DNA from: Ooceraea biroi
Taxonomy: Eukaryota; Arthropoda; Insecta; Hymenoptera; Formicidae
Direction of reading: 5' to 3'
DNA: 64,000 nt
Assembly (NCBI RefSeq): GCF_003672135.1
Contig: NC_039516.1
Location: forward strand, 868,001-932,000
Part shown: positions 24,156 through 37,807 of the stretch, piece by piece
How the letters are laid out: the number at the start of each line of letters is the position of its first letter
Position numbering within the stretch: the stretch's first letter is position 1
Program-made: the position numbers and the translations under genes
The notes under the pieces: generated by a model
What the model was told of the DNA's origin: nothing
Databases searched by the model: none
The model's input: the letters and a program-made list of their open reading frames with translations, nothing else

Positions 24156-25500
24156 GTTGTGATTCTTATGTTCATTTTTGGAGGACGCGACACTTTGTGC
24201 ATTCTCCGACGGCCAGCGTGTCGCCTCCTGACTGACCCTTACGCTGGTTTTTGTAACTTGAACGGAACCAGCACGGGGGTGTTTGAATATATGTATCATA
24301 TATTCGTATTAACGATAATGATAATTATAACAGGTACGTAATAAATTAGATAAATGAAAACAAATATAAATATACATATAATATATGCGTGTATATATAC
24401 ATATATATATACACATATACATTTTACATACATATGTATGTGTATATATGTATAGACACGGTATAAAGAAAAAGGAATATAGTAATATGAGATACGAGAG
24501 GCAAGTCAGACGGAGAGGACACGCGTACACCAAATTGCGATGAATGGGAAAAAAAAAAAATACGCGCGTAACGTACATAGGCCGATGTGCTACCAACACA
24601 GACTGCTGTGGCTGTTATACGTGCCCCGCAGCGAGTTGACGTAAATCTTTTTCAAGAGTATGAAGGCACACGCGAATAGTTAATGAATGATCCAATTCAT
24701 TGTGGGGAGAAAAAGACGCGAGAAAGAAAGAAATATATACATATATATATACATATATGTATATATGTATGTTGTTTTTTAAATAGAAAAGGAGGAAGAA
24801 ATAATATATAAGAGCGAGGGAACGAGAGGAGTATACAATAAAGAAAGAGAGAGAAATAAATTGATTGTACCAAAAAATATCCGTTGCTTATAAATATAAT
24901 TACGTGATACGGCGCGCAGATATAAGGATCCACTTTGGAGCTGTGCTCCCACACTGGCAACCGTATAGGAAAACCGTGGGATCGTTTTTAAAATTTCTTA
25001 CCATTGCATAATAGTAACTAATAATAAGGATAACGATAACAATAAAAGAGAATAATTAAAACAAAATAATAAACGACAATGATAAACAACTACTAATAGT
25101 ACACAAGTAAAATAAAATAGTTAACAGAAATGGGTGATCGCTTACTCATATTTTCATGGAGGACATTCGAGGGAAAACGCACTATTGCCATTGTTCTTAA
25201 CTGTTTTTTTTTTATTCCTCAAGTTTATCGTCGAACGTTTCTCACACATGACTTGTACACAACTTGTACTTGCTCGCTTTGCGTTATGCTCCGTTCACCA
25301 TCGCTATGTAAAACTCGTACGGTGACAGAGAGAAAGGGAGAGAGCGAAAGAGAGAGAGAAAGAGAGAGTGACATATACATATATAAATATAAATATATAT
25401 ATATAAAATTATTGTAAAATAATGTAATGTGACTTGAAGACGTAGGCGAGAGTCCGAGAAAAGATTCTTTACGCGTAAATAGATACACATTTATTAAAAA
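23651..25500 (+). other. Long 3' UTR of wdb
   Basis: Non-coding sequence rich in simple repeats: (AC)n at 24126-24152, TA/ATAC-rich runs at 24364-24450 and 24731-24772, A-run at 24549-24560, GAGA and ATAT runs at 25325-25405. Candidate poly(A) signals include AATAAA near 25040 and ATTAAA near 25494. ORFs across it are low-complexity. The exact end is not determined. Confidence 0.45.
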
Positions 25501-27882
25501 AGTGTCTAAATTATTCCCACTAGGCTGATTTTCAAGATATACGTTCTATCTGTAAACCGACATAAATCAGGAAAGACACAACTGTACGGACATATTTCAC
25601 AAAATATGATTACAATTTTAATGAATTTATACAGCGGAGATCTAAAAATTATATTAATTTGAAGTAAATTTTAATACAGTTTTTTAATTATTTACAAAAG
25701 CAGGAAAAAGATTCTGTTCTCGAAATGTTTCAAGGCAAAATCAGCTACAAGGATTTAGGTTGGAATTTAATATTTAAGATATTAATGATTAGATTTTAAT
25801 AAAATCGCTTAAACGATATTGTTTAATTATAACAGATTTATATTAGAGTCACGAGATATTAATTGTATAAAGCTGCAATCCGTATCATAATTTGTACTTT
25901 GTTTTTAATGTATAATTTTATGTGATTTTCTGCTTGTTAAAAATCCAATGTAATGTTATATTTTTTTACTTTTCATAAATTTTTAATATTAAATCAGAAT
26001 TGTTTTAAATGCAGATTTTATTTTTAAAAAACAATTTAAATTCCACACCACTTTGTATTATTCATGAACTCTGTTTTATTCATGCATAGAAGAATTTGCT
26101 TCATTACAATAATAATTATCATATGTAAAGCAAAACAATTATATCGCTATCGTTGCATATAAATTTCAGCAATTCCAATCTCAAACTCGCTTGCATATTT
26201 TCAAGAATTTTCACAGAATTTATTATTTATTAGTAAGAGATTTGTTTATGCGTTGCATATTACATCTTATCAAACAAATGTAACATACAACATGAGGACC
26301 CTCAAACCCTCAATAATTGTTGAGAAGGCAATTGGACAAAACAGGCTGGCCAATCGTAAGCACGAATTTCTAGATACTTACTACGGCACTTGGTGTGACA
26401 TATAGTGACATCTCTGAATTCCAAAATATCTTAGTTACTAATACAGCTATCTGATTGGCTTTCCATTTGAAAGAGGAGAAAGGATAGAAAGTTTTGAAGC
26501 ATTTGTAGTGCTAACCATGAAGTCACAAAGTGAAATTATAGAAAATTATTGATTATTGTTGATTCTTAAAACCCGCGAAAATTAAAATATTTCAATACTT
26601 TCTGTGGAGTAACGATTATGATTTCTCGGAAGTTTGTCCACATAAAAAATAAATGTCTTGTATATTATTGCATAAAGATTAATTATATTTACTAATATAT
26701 ATTAATATACAATATTATTATATGCTTTTCATAAAACTTTTATTTTTTGTTCATTGTTACACATACACTACCGAATGCTACTCACACGTGACGTCAAATT
26801 TGATCGTATAATCACATATTATAATCACACTTTAATATAACAGTTACTTTCACAGGTTTTTCTTTAAAATATTATCTACATCAAAAACAGTCAATACTTT
26901 TTAATTATCTTTTGCGTAACGTTTTAGTAACACAGAAATTTCACATCTAATTGCTATTTTTTAATCATAATAACGGCTCATCCAGTTGTGAACTGAGACA
27001 CATGTATCTCAAACATAAAAAAATAAGTAAAATTTGATTATTTATCAAATTCTACATATTTACTGCGGTTTTGTTATTTCTGCAGTGCTCTAAATAGAAA
27101 TATTATATAAACATATACAGATAGATTCGAGAAGAGAATTTTTAAGCGTATCGAAAGTACTGTCGTGAAAAGAATATAGTGGATCCTGAATATAGAGAAG
27201 TAGAAAAATATATGTCACAAGGAAGTGATCGAGATATTCAGCTAAAATCTCTGGGAGTATTAAGACTACAATATAGTTTTCTTTTCTATAAATCTTTGCT
27301 TAAATTGGAAAATATCACATTCTATTGTTCAATATATGTTCGTAAATCCACAATGAGGAAATAAAACATCAGGGAAATACGAATGTGGCAATATTATGTT
27401 ACATTAGATAAATAGTTTTGCATCATTGTGGTACTTTTCTCGTTGATTTATTATTAAACAAAAAGTAGAAATAAAAACATGCCTTGTCTAAATTCTCAAA
27501 TTTAAACTATAGACAATATGGAAGTAGAAGATAGTAACAGTTATTAATACAAATTCACATCAACAATATCATTATCACGTTGCAAAATTTGCCTGGGAAG
27601 CGTATTGCATTAAAAATAATTAACAAAAACTATTTTTTAGACTTAGATGATTTCCAATAAGATTAAGATAACTGTATAATATATGAATATATATATGTGA
27701 AACAACGAGTACCTTGTAAAATAATGTGGCACTTGTTAAAGGAGCATTGACTTCGCATCACGAAATGCATGTGGTGATTTTTTACAAACATGACATAAAA
27801 AAGTAATTCGATTATTTTCCAATAACTAATCATATCAGTTGGTTTCCCAACAATAATCTCCACCTTCAAACTGTGATGTACA
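25501..27882. other. Intergenic region between wdb and TMEM62
   Basis: AT-rich spacer between two convergent genes. I see no exon with family similarity. A 61-aa ORF at 27179-27364 is probably chance. The last few hundred bases should be the TMEM62 3' UTR. Confidence 0.45.
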
Positions 27883-30800
27883 TCACAATAGGAAGAATCC
27901 ATTAAAAAGTCTGTCCAAAAGTAGCTGACTAACATTCACCAATCGCATTACTCCACTATCAGTTTTATTAGATTGCATTGTTGTTGTTAATGGCTCCATG
28001 TGGGGACCACACAGATGCAGCGGACCTTGAAGAACAGGCAAATGTAACGATGCTCGGGCACATGATAATGCAAATACAAACCTTAGACACGAGAGTGGCA
28101 TCGCGTTCACATGATAGCACAGTAATGCTGCTATAATAATACTCCCAGTGCGTAACGGACATAACAGTACTGCTATTGCACCATACTCCAAATACAAGAA
28201 ATAGGCCATAACAGATTGCAATAGGATCAACAGTCCAATTGGCACATGCTGCCAAATTAAACGGAACTTGGACAGATGCTGTGTCGGATTCTCAGCACTT
28301 TGCAATCTAAATTTTGCAAGCGAGTAATTGAGATTAGAATTTTAAGAAATCTCTTTCTTTCGTCACGGTTTCAATAAAATTATCATAACGAGCCACGGAC
28401 CTACGGTCAACTTGATGCGCTAAGACCAGCGTAAGCGGTAAGTAAAAGAACAGCAACTGGAAGAATCCATAGGCGTAAGTGAAACCACCCGGTAAATATT
28501 CATTGCCAATGAATATTCCCCATACGAAGATCACACCTATGTGATTCTCAATTATTTCTCCCACAGTCCAGGGACCTTGAAATCCATCAAATTAATAATT
28601 CTGTTTCGTTTTCTTTTTATTAGATATGATATATACTTACCGACGGTTAAATACAAGGAATAGAGTATCAGCCCAAAGTACAATCTATCAACCGTGGACA
28701 GTATCCACATTTTCCTCAGCCACCAATGAAAGAACTTGATACGTAGCCGTGGTCGATGTATACGTCTATCTAGATAAGAGACGATTTACTATGTATATTT
28801 CTTCCAATGTAACATATAAAATAAATTCCTAAAATTTCTCTGAGTATATATTTACTTTTGTAATGTATGTGCAGACATCGCAGCAAACACAGTGGTACTG
28901 TTGATGATACCAGAGTAATGAAGAAAAGAAACTGAAACTATGAGGAATGACACATTATAAATTATTATGTATCACTAGACGTGAAATTTCAAGTAATTGT
29001 AGAAGCTTGGTTAGCTCACAATATAAACCACGTTGAACATCAGTATCAGTTTCGGCAAAACTTGAGTTGATAACCACGATCCATCAAGAGAAAAGGGTTG
29101 TGATACAAGTTTTTCTCTGCCCTCTTTATCTATTACGCATACCTAAAATACATACGTGAAAAATGTAGAAGCAGTACTCGAGGCTGCAACAATTTAATTA
29201 ATTTCGTAAATAATTAAAATATTTACTAAACTGTTATCTGATGAATACCCTCTTTGTAATCTGTCGAGTTCCACGGTAATACATAGAGAGGTCCTTTCAC
29301 GTGACTGCACTTTTGCCAAACATCGTGATCCAGTTGGATTTCGACAGTTATTAATGGGACTGTAGAGAACGCCAGCACTCTACACCAAAACAACATTTGT
29401 AAATTCGATATTTGAATATTTCACAAGAAAGAATTCAAATTTACCTAATATGTGTAGATGTAATAATGGATTCTAGATTTTCTCTTTGCGGCATCCTGTA
29501 TAGCATATTTTTTGGATTGGTAATTAATACCACGGGCCAGTCATTGTGCTTCACATCAATAAATGAGAACTGGCCATGATCAACTGCTGCCAGACGATAC
29601 CTAATGAATATTAGCTCGTAAACGTTTCGTACTTGACAGTAAACTAAAGAAAAGTGTTAGCGGTAAGTTGCATCTCAAATAAATAATGTTATGTTCAAGT
29701 ATAATATGGATTCTAATTATCACAAAATAAAATTTGTGAAAATAAAATATACTTTTCAAGATTATGTTTATAAAGACTATCACTTCTTTTCAGAATTATC
29801 GGAAAACAATTTCTTAATCAATGTAATCAATGATATCAATGTATAAAATATACAATATGCAAAATGACAGAAATAAATTTATGCATTTTATCATAAAAGT
29901 ATATTCATCTTACATTCTATTATCTTTCCAATCTGCCAATTCTAACTCAAGGAAGCCCGCTTTTTGTAACGTGTACATGTTGGGTACCATACCACCAAGA
30001 GTATGGTAATGGCCACATAAATATACCATACTTTCTTTGTACTTTCCTTTTAACACAACAAATTTAAGATAATTATTTATATGTTTACATCGCATTTTTC
30101 TAATAATAAAATAACATATGTTTTTAGATTACCTAAAATATTTCTGATGTTAGTATGAGATTGCGACAATATGCATGATGTAGGATAATGTCCAAACATA
30201 ATTGCATAATTTGCACTGTTGTCTTTAGATTGATCAACCAATTGCTGTATCTTATTAATCTCCTGCTGGTCCAAAATACCAACAAAATTAAACGGTCTCC
30301 TAGGACCTGGTTTCACACAAGCGTCAATTGCAATGAAAGAGTAAATTTCAGAACCCACAGTAACGTTATACATGTAAGATCTTGGATGTTTCTTCCCCTG
30401 AATAGAATAATTGGAATAATAATTATTTCTTGCCTGAAGGCTAATCACGTTAAAATTATCTGCAAAAAATGTTTGTAATGTAATATAATTTTCTCAATAT
30501 TATTATATTTCTATTGAAATAGCAGCTTCTTACCATGATTTCCCCTGACATCCAGCCACAATGTTTTCTGTATTACATTAGTTTCATCTATTACGTGTTT
30601 ATAATATTGCCACTCTTCGAGTATCTGCTTAGAACCCATTTGATCTATATTTTTGGCATCAGTCAAATCTCCTACAAAAGTATATGATAAAATATTTTAT
30701 TAATTTAATTGGATTACTAACAATATATGTGTATCTTATCTTAGCATCTTAGCTTGAGACATATCTGTAAAATACGTCATTAAGATTACCTGAAGCGAGA

Positions 30801-31200
30801 ACAACTACAGGTTTAATTGCATCTACTGTCACATTACAGAATTCTTTCAATTCCAATATCCTCGAATGGTCTCTAAAGATGCTTATGTGTATATCCGATA
30901 TCTAAAGATACAAAAAACTTACAACTAAGTAAGTACTTAGATAAATACTTATAACTTACATTGCACTACCGATTAAACGAAAGATACTTATCAACAAACC
31001 TGTAAGAACCACATCAAGTGATCAAACGATTTTCCTATATTATAATGCTTTGGTCTGGACCATCCTGCTTGCCCATTCTCTCCCAACACCTCATTCAGAG
31101 GACGAGGATCGACACTAATAAGATCAGCTACGTTCGCCACGAAGATGGAGAGCATCAGTACAAAGACCAACAGGACGATGGTGGATTTTGCTATTTTCAT
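27883..31200 (-). CDS. TMEM62: Transmembrane protein 62 homologue (metallophosphoesterase, multi-pass)
   Basis: Twelve exons on the minus strand: 31000-31200, 30790-30901, 30534-30671, 30133-30459, 29914-30046, 29445-29600, 29232-29379, 29020-29142, 28856-28932, 28641-28765, 28401-28575 and 27883-28306; 2139 nt, 712 aa (human about 643). The N-terminus has a signal-anchor (IVLLVFVLMLSIFVANVA). Metallophosphoesterase motifs are in order: DIH at 70-72, GDLTDA from 105, GNHD 148-151, FGHYPTS, and GHYHTLGG from 271, so all metal ligands seem kept. Later parts match the family: ELELADWKDNRM, DWPVVLITNPKNMLY, GPWTVGEII, and the C-terminal helices ending in YFLYLEYGAIAVLLCPLRT. Role in cells is poorly known. 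In exon 10 the downstream of two AGs (TAGATAG) must be used to avoid a stop. The ATG at 31198-31200 is the first in frame. The last 60 residues are not obviously conserved. Confidence 0.92.
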
Positions 31201-33070
31201 CGTGACGAAAATGTCTACTTCTACAAGCAAAAATCAAGAAAGGTTTGATTGTTTGTCGCAGTCAGCTGATCCCGGTAACGTTTGTTCTCTCACGTCAAAG
31301 TCAGTGAATACCTGTACGTCATTCAATGCTCTCGACGAAAAGCGAACTGGGGAAAGACGATCGACTGATTCGGAGGATCGTTTTAGAATCATATCCTTTG
31401 CCTTTGCCAACCGGCAAACAACGAGCGTATATTAAAGCCGAGGCTCGTCGGCATCGTTCAAACGTGAAAGAATCTCGTGCGATATCACACGATATGCTAA
31501 GTTATCCTCTGTGGGGGTAGGGGGTACGAATTTCCCTCTCGAAGAGAAGAATCTATATTCGACGCCCTCTATATTATAGTTGCATATAGCTGTAGTCCAG
31601 TTAGCGCTTCCGAATCCTTCCAACGTTTTCGTTTTCAACGCTACAATTGGTTGTTGAAGTGTTGGAAGCAATTTGAATTAATTCAAATCCATTTTTATAA
31701 TTGGCGCAATTTTTTTGCTATCAGGGTTCTTCTTTGAATGCATCCTTCGGGCGCATATACGTTATATCCTATATTAGATAGATAAATAGCATTTTTTCTA
31801 TAACATTTTCTATTTAAATATATCTTTCGTACATTGCAATAAAAATACAGTATTATTCTCTTCTAATTCTCTCGAAATTCTAATCCTCTTCAACTTCTCT
31901 TCTAATCTCGCGCAACAGTGTAATAATATTTCATTCAACGATTGGCTGACGGCCTAGCAACAGAAGACGATCACGGAGACAAGGAAGCCGCAGTGCTGCC
32001 ACCTGTCCCAAGAACTCAGGTGGCGGCAAACTACTTCAACTTCCTCCGTCTCCCCGACCGCCTCATCCGACCACTAGCAACACATCTGGCGCGTCTGTCA
32101 TATTCCCAATTCCCAGAACGCTCACGACTCACGACCGCCGCGAACGTCGAGGAAAAACGATACACAAGTAATGCGAGATCGATAGATCGTCGGTGCATCA
32201 CGCGGTGCTCGGTGAGAGTGTCGTCGTCGTCGTCGTCGAGCTGCGATCGCTGACGAAATTGGGCGTGTGTCACGTATGGAAAGGCTGTCTCGTCGGTGGT
32301 GAGGATACGCGGGCGTGCGCATGCGAGAACAAGCACGCATGGTGGCTTTTTGACGGGTCTCCGTGACTGCTCGGACCGCAATGGCGACGGTGCCCGACGG
32401 CTCGCCTACTTTCTAAGCTCGCCGAGGTGAGAGACCTGTCGTTACGTTCTTCCGATGGATGGGCTATCGGGCTCTGTGTAATTAACGATAACGCGTCGAT
32501 ACTGCTGGACACCGCGCCGAATCCGGAGATATTATTATTAATCGTGGACAGGCCGAGTCGCGGATACAATCTCGCGCATTGCTTTCCACGGCGATGCAGG
32601 CCCGCTGTTGCAGTTACAGGGTGTCGCAGCGGGAGACCGGAATACCCGTAGAATGCGCGGAACCGCCCCGGGATTTTCCCTCGCGGATGTGATCCTTTCC
32701 CCTCGACTCGCTTCCTCCCGCGATATCCAGCCGACAGTTCCGCCCGTTCTGCGGTCGCCGTCAGGACACGGACACAGCTGACGGATCTCGTTCGAGATCA
32801 CAAGCTTGCGGATCCATCGGGGAATGGACCATCGGATCGATTCACGACAGTGACTCCGCGCGCGATTCAGGCTCGACGCCTACGTATCTCAGCGATTTTT
32901 CGCGGCGACGGACAATTGTGAAACTGACGAACCTAGCGTCGCTGTTAAACTGCACAATCTCGGCGCAGCGAGCGTGCACGCGGGTTAGATGTGAGGTGGA
33001 GGACAGCGTGCCTCGTGGATAGCGGAAACATCGATCTCTACTCGAAGACGGAAACGGAGACGCGTCGAAC
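31201..33070. promoter_or_regulatory. Divergent promoter of TMEM62 and Src42A, with Src42A 5' UTR
   Basis: Head-to-head spacer. 31201-31440 is likely TMEM62 promoter. 31680-31930 is AT-rich. From about 31940 the DNA turns GC-rich and probably contains the Src42A transcription start and 5' UTR. A palindromic NRF1-like site TGCGCATGCG lies at 32316-32325. A donor-like AGGTGAGA at 32422-32430 hints at a spliced 5' UTR. ORFs here are not supported by family motifs. Confidence 0.4.
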
Positions 33071-36000
33071 ATGGGAAACTGCTTCAGCAACCCGACGGAC
33101 GTCGAGGAGAAGAAGCAGGAGAGAGACAGAGGTAACCCGAGCATAGAGACGGTCACCTCGCAGACCAGCCCGGTACCGACGCCGCCACCGGACCCCATGA
33201 GGCCGATGCCGCAGATCCCGGACACCGATGTCACCACCGCCAAGATATTCGTCGCACTTTACGACTACGACGCTCGCACGGACGAGGATCTGAGTTTCAG
33301 GAAGGGTGAGCACCTGGAGATACTCAACGACACGCAGGGCGACTGGTGGCTGGCGCGGAGTAAAAGGACCAGGCAGGAGGGCTACATCCCCAGCAATTAC
33401 GTGGCCAAGTTGAAGTCGATCGAGGCCGAACCGTGAGTCGCTGTTCTTCCCGTTCAATTATTTTAGACGATAATCTTTATCTCGCCGACAGATAATCAAA
33501 GATATGCGCGCGTAGAATTGATGATAATTGAATGCGCAATAATAGAACTTTCTACAACCGGTACGTGGAAACGCCGAGTTTCGTTGTACCTGGTCATGAT
33601 TCCGATTCCGCGGAACAGCGAAAGCTGCATCGCGGAAATTCGACTCGCGAGCAGCGAGGAGAAGGGACGGATCTCTCTGTCATACTCACGATGCTAATTT
33701 GAATTTGCAGATGGTATTTCAGGAAGATTAAGCGAATCGAGGCTGAGAAAAAGTTGCTACTACCGGAAAACGATCACGGCGCGTTTCTGATAAGAGATTC
33801 CGAGAGCCGACACAATGATTACTCCCTTTCAGGTAACGTCATAGGATAATGAAGCTATCGTGCCGTAACGCGGACAGCACGATATCATATAGATGATGAA
33901 TAACGATCGCCGTGAGATTAAGCCGCCATTAAACTATTTAAACTATCAAACTAACCGAGTAACTAAAGTGGAATGTATTCATGATTGTGTAGTGCGCGAC
34001 GGTGACACGGTGAAGCATTATCGTATTCGTCAATTAGACGAGGGTGGTTTCTTCATTGCCAGGCGAACCACATTCAGGAATCTACAGGATCTCGTAGAGC
34101 ATTATAGCAAGGATGCGGATGGGCTCTGTGTCAATCTGTGCAAGCCCTGTGTGCAGGTAATTTCCTCAAATAGCCGACATGATCGAGCTTCTCAACAACA
34201 GCTATATAAAATATCATTCGGCCGGATAATAATCTCTTTACCAGCTGTGACTAATAATCGCGAGTTACTAGATAAGAATCGAGGAGGAGTTTAAACGAAT
34301 CTGTGTAACTTTATTGCGTCTCGCAATAAAGTCTTAAGAGCGAAGGTTTATTTGCCACTGAGTTAGGCAAATCTCTATCGACGAGGAAACAGTATTTTCA
34401 GAATCTGTATGTCCTAACGTAATGTATTTCGTTTGTTTCCGTGAAAGAGCTTGACGAATTGAAAAATACGCGACAAAGAGAGATTTATATGTAGCGATTA
34501 TATTTTCGCTAAAATATTTAACATTCGCGAAACGGATTATCGATAGATCGATAAATCGACTTTATCTACTGTTATTGTGTCTAAATATTGTATCAAAACT
34601 TGAAGACTTTTGTAAAAGCAGCAATTAATACTCTTGATTACTCGTTCTGATTATAATAATGGTAATAATGATGATTATCCATATTATTACCGTTATTATC
34701 GATATTGTTAAGATCAATATTATTTTTGTTATTCTTTTATTATCACTTCTAAGTTCATTATTGTTAATGTAATGCTACTACCAATTAATTACCAACACTG
34801 GATATTTCTGATATATCAGATAAAACACATTCTAGATGACACATCATTATTTACAACCTGGCAATCACATTAATTACGTTGATTGCATCCCTGATTCTCG
34901 GACTTATCTTTTTCATTTTATTATTAACAAGGCACCACATAAATGAGATTTAAGAATGCAACAAACGAGATATACTTGTATATACTGTATGAAAAGTTTT
35001 ATGAAACTTATGAAAAAGGAAAAGATATCAAGTTTTAGAAGCATTAATAAGCACTTTTTTACCTAGTTCGATATCTGAATAGACTATGTTTGTTTGTCTG
35101 TTTATTGCTTACCCTACCTCCCGGTGGATTTTCTTGGTAAATTGAATGTCCTAATATACGCCATAACACATTTTTTGATTCTTTTCTTTTTCTCGACATA
35201 AAACGCTTTTCCATTTTATTGTGTCTGGCCTGTACATACAGCACAAGCCCGTTTTATATGGGATTATGTTTCAGAAGCAGTAGATTGTCATTCACTTAGA
35301 GATATCTCGTGCATATATAAAAAAAAAGAAACTGTACATTCGGTGTAATATCCATATTTACGACAAGTTATCTCACCAATTTATTCAGCATTTTTAGAGG
35401 TTGCGAGAGGTGTAACATATAGGTAAATGTTAAGAAATCGAGATTGGCAGCACACACGAAAAAAAAAAAACCGGCACCCTTTCTTTCCACTGCGAAATTG
35501 CCGCTTTCGCTTGTGTGAATAACAATTTACGTACGAATTTTTTTCCGTACTTATACGTACACATAAATTCCGCCGTATTGGTGCGAGAATGATGAGAATC
35601 GCACTTGTCGACTTGAATGTATGTGTGCTGAAAATTTATTTAAATTTATATCTGTATACAGAATGTCTCAAAAATGCTTCTAACGTACATGTCTTTTCCG
35701 TTAGTTGAGAAGCGGACGAGAAAACGTGTACGTTATCACGTTTAGATTATACATGTATGTGTGTATATCGGACACGACACGGGCGTAACATATATATATA
35801 TATACATACACTAATGTGTTTCTGAATTCCGTGTAAGTCGCAGCGCGGTTATTCTCACTGTGCCACATTTGAGATATTCTGCATATACATGTTACAATAC
35901 GTATTTCATTATTTCACTTTTCTCTTCGTCTTTCTCATAATTTTTCTCTAAAACGCATATCTTTATACTGTTAGAACAATCTATATTTACTTGTCCGAGA

Positions 36001-37807
36001 TCGTTATTGGGATTCTTACACGATCACAGGACATGGAAAGTAGTAGGTTTGTATCTTCGTGAAGAGAGAAGTCAAACGTTAGCGCTCTCACAGTGTGCGT
36101 AGAATTGTCTCTTACGCTTAGCTAGAATTTTTTCTTATAAAAGAGACTGGACTAATATAATAGTTGGTCATTAATGCAGCTGATAAAACATAAACTCCTT
36201 CCTTGCACAAAATCAAGTCTCGTGAGTGTGCCTCCGTGCTGGCGACGACTGATTCGGGTCTGACTTTGTCCAACAGGTGGAGAAACCCGTAACGGAAGGC
36301 CTTAGTCACCGTACGCGGGATCAATGGGAGATCGACCGTTCGTCGTTGAAGTTCCTGAGGAAGCTGGGACAGGGTCAGTTCGGCGAGGTGTGGGAAGGTC
36401 TGTGGAATAATACAACCCCAGTGGCGATAAAAACACTCAAGCCAGGCACCATGGATCCGAAGGACTTCCTGGCCGAGGCGCAGATCATGAAGAAACTCCG
36501 ACATGCCAAATTGATTCAGTTGTACGCCGTGTGCACGATGGAAGAACCGATCTACATCATCACAGAACTGATGAGGAATGGCAGTCTTTTGGAATATTTA
36601 CAAGGTATGCAAGGTATGGTTTGGCCCTCATTGATCTTTCTATTATTATTATGTTTGATTTATTTAATAAAACCAAGTAAATTCACATATGAAACCACGT
36701 ATATATATTTTAGACATTTTAGTTATGCTCGATAATATCACCAGGTCATATCTAATATCTAAGAAAAGACCTGTGTGAGCTTCCAATTCCAAAAAGTTCC
36801 CAAGCAATCCGCCAGAAAATGGAGCAAATTTATTTCTCGATCGATTTAATTGAATATCTTACTTTTTCATCAGTTTTTTTTTTTTTTTTTTAAATGTCAT
36901 TCCTCCTGCAAGATCAATAAAGCCAGTTCTATATATAGTCGCACACTTTCGTCAAATTATCGTTGTAGTTATCATGCATGATCTTTTTAGGGAAGGGCAG
37001 AGGTCTAAAATTGCAGCAATTGATCGACATGGCTGCGCAAATAGCCGCCGGTATGGCATACTTGGAATCGCAGAATTACATTCATCGGGACTTGGCCGCT
37101 CGTAACGTTCTCGTGGCAGACGGAAACGTCGTTAAAATCGCGGACTTTGGCTTAGCCAGGCTCATCAAGGAGGACGAGTACGAGGCGAGAATAGGAGCGC
37201 GCTTCCCTATCAAGTGGACTGCGCCCGAAGCTGCGAACTACAGCAAATTCAGTATTAAATCCGATGTATGGTCATTCGGTATTCTCCTTACTGAATTGGT
37301 CACGTATGGTAGGATACCTTATCCAGGTGAGTTCTCTCCGTCTCAGTTTGTTTCCTTGTTGATTTTTAAAACCGAAAGTAGGAACTTTAGTTGGAAAGAT
37401 TTAGAACAACTCACACAGAAGAAAAGATTATCTGAGCATCAAGTTAGTTATGGCATTAGTGCCAGGTTTTTATCGACTAAAAATGAAGAATTTTCGTTGG
37501 TATTAATGGTTTACTGGCGAATTAATAATTCGATATAAAAAAAAGTGAACTTCTCACGATAGTCAGATGAATGAAACGCAAATCGCTCTTCTTCTCAGGT
37601 ATGACGAACGCCGAAGTTCTGCATCAAGTAGAGCACGGCTATAGGATGCCGTGTCCACCCGGTTGTCCCGACACTCTCTACAATATCATGCTGGAATGCT
37701 GGAACAAAGATCCCATGAAGAGACCGACTTTCGAGACGCTTCAGTGGAAGCTCGAGGACTTCTTCACCATGGAAGGTTCCGAGTATAAGGAAGCGTCTGC
37801 ATACTGA
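33071..37807 (+). CDS. Src42A: Src-family non-receptor tyrosine kinase, Src42A orthologue
   Basis: Six coding exons: 33071-33432, 33711-33832, 33993-34156, 36277-36613, 36991-37326 and 37599-37807; 1530 nt, 509 aa. MGNC start fits N-myristoylation (Gly2) with a possible palmitoylated Cys4. A Pro-rich unique region is followed by SH3 (about 58-117, ALYDYDA), SH2 (122-216, FLIRDSES with Arg149 for phosphotyrosine) and the kinase: GQGQFG 247-252, Lys268, HRDLAARN 360-367, DFG 380-382, activation-loop Tyr392, PIKWTAPEA. The C-terminus SEYKEASAY keeps the regulatory Tyr503. Near identity to Drosophila Src42A over SH3, SH2 and kinase sets the orthology over Src64B. It acts at the inner plasma membrane in adhesion, dorsal closure and receptor signalling. 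Exon 4 has two donors 9 nt apart (see findings). Confidence 0.97.
34157..36276. other. Src42A intron 3
   Basis: AT-rich intron of 2.1 kb without recognised exons or transposon coding. Short A-runs at 35320 and 35460-35470. Confidence 0.5.

Noticed and set aside
27179..27364. 61-aa plus-strand ORF in the wdb/TMEM62 spacer
   Set aside because: Short, no motif, ends in low-complexity sequence.
31432..31671. 79-aa minus-strand ORF upstream of TMEM62
   Set aside because: Not in line with any splice site into TMEM62, no family motif; kept out as probable chance.
32616..32640. CAGGGTGTCGCAGCGGGAG resembling a mariner end in the Src42A 5' region
   Set aside because: Only the first nine bases match, no partner inverted repeat found nearby.
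33038..33457. 139-aa and 133-aa minus-strand ORFs
   Set aside because: Antisense of Src42A exon 1, which has a clear SH3 domain.
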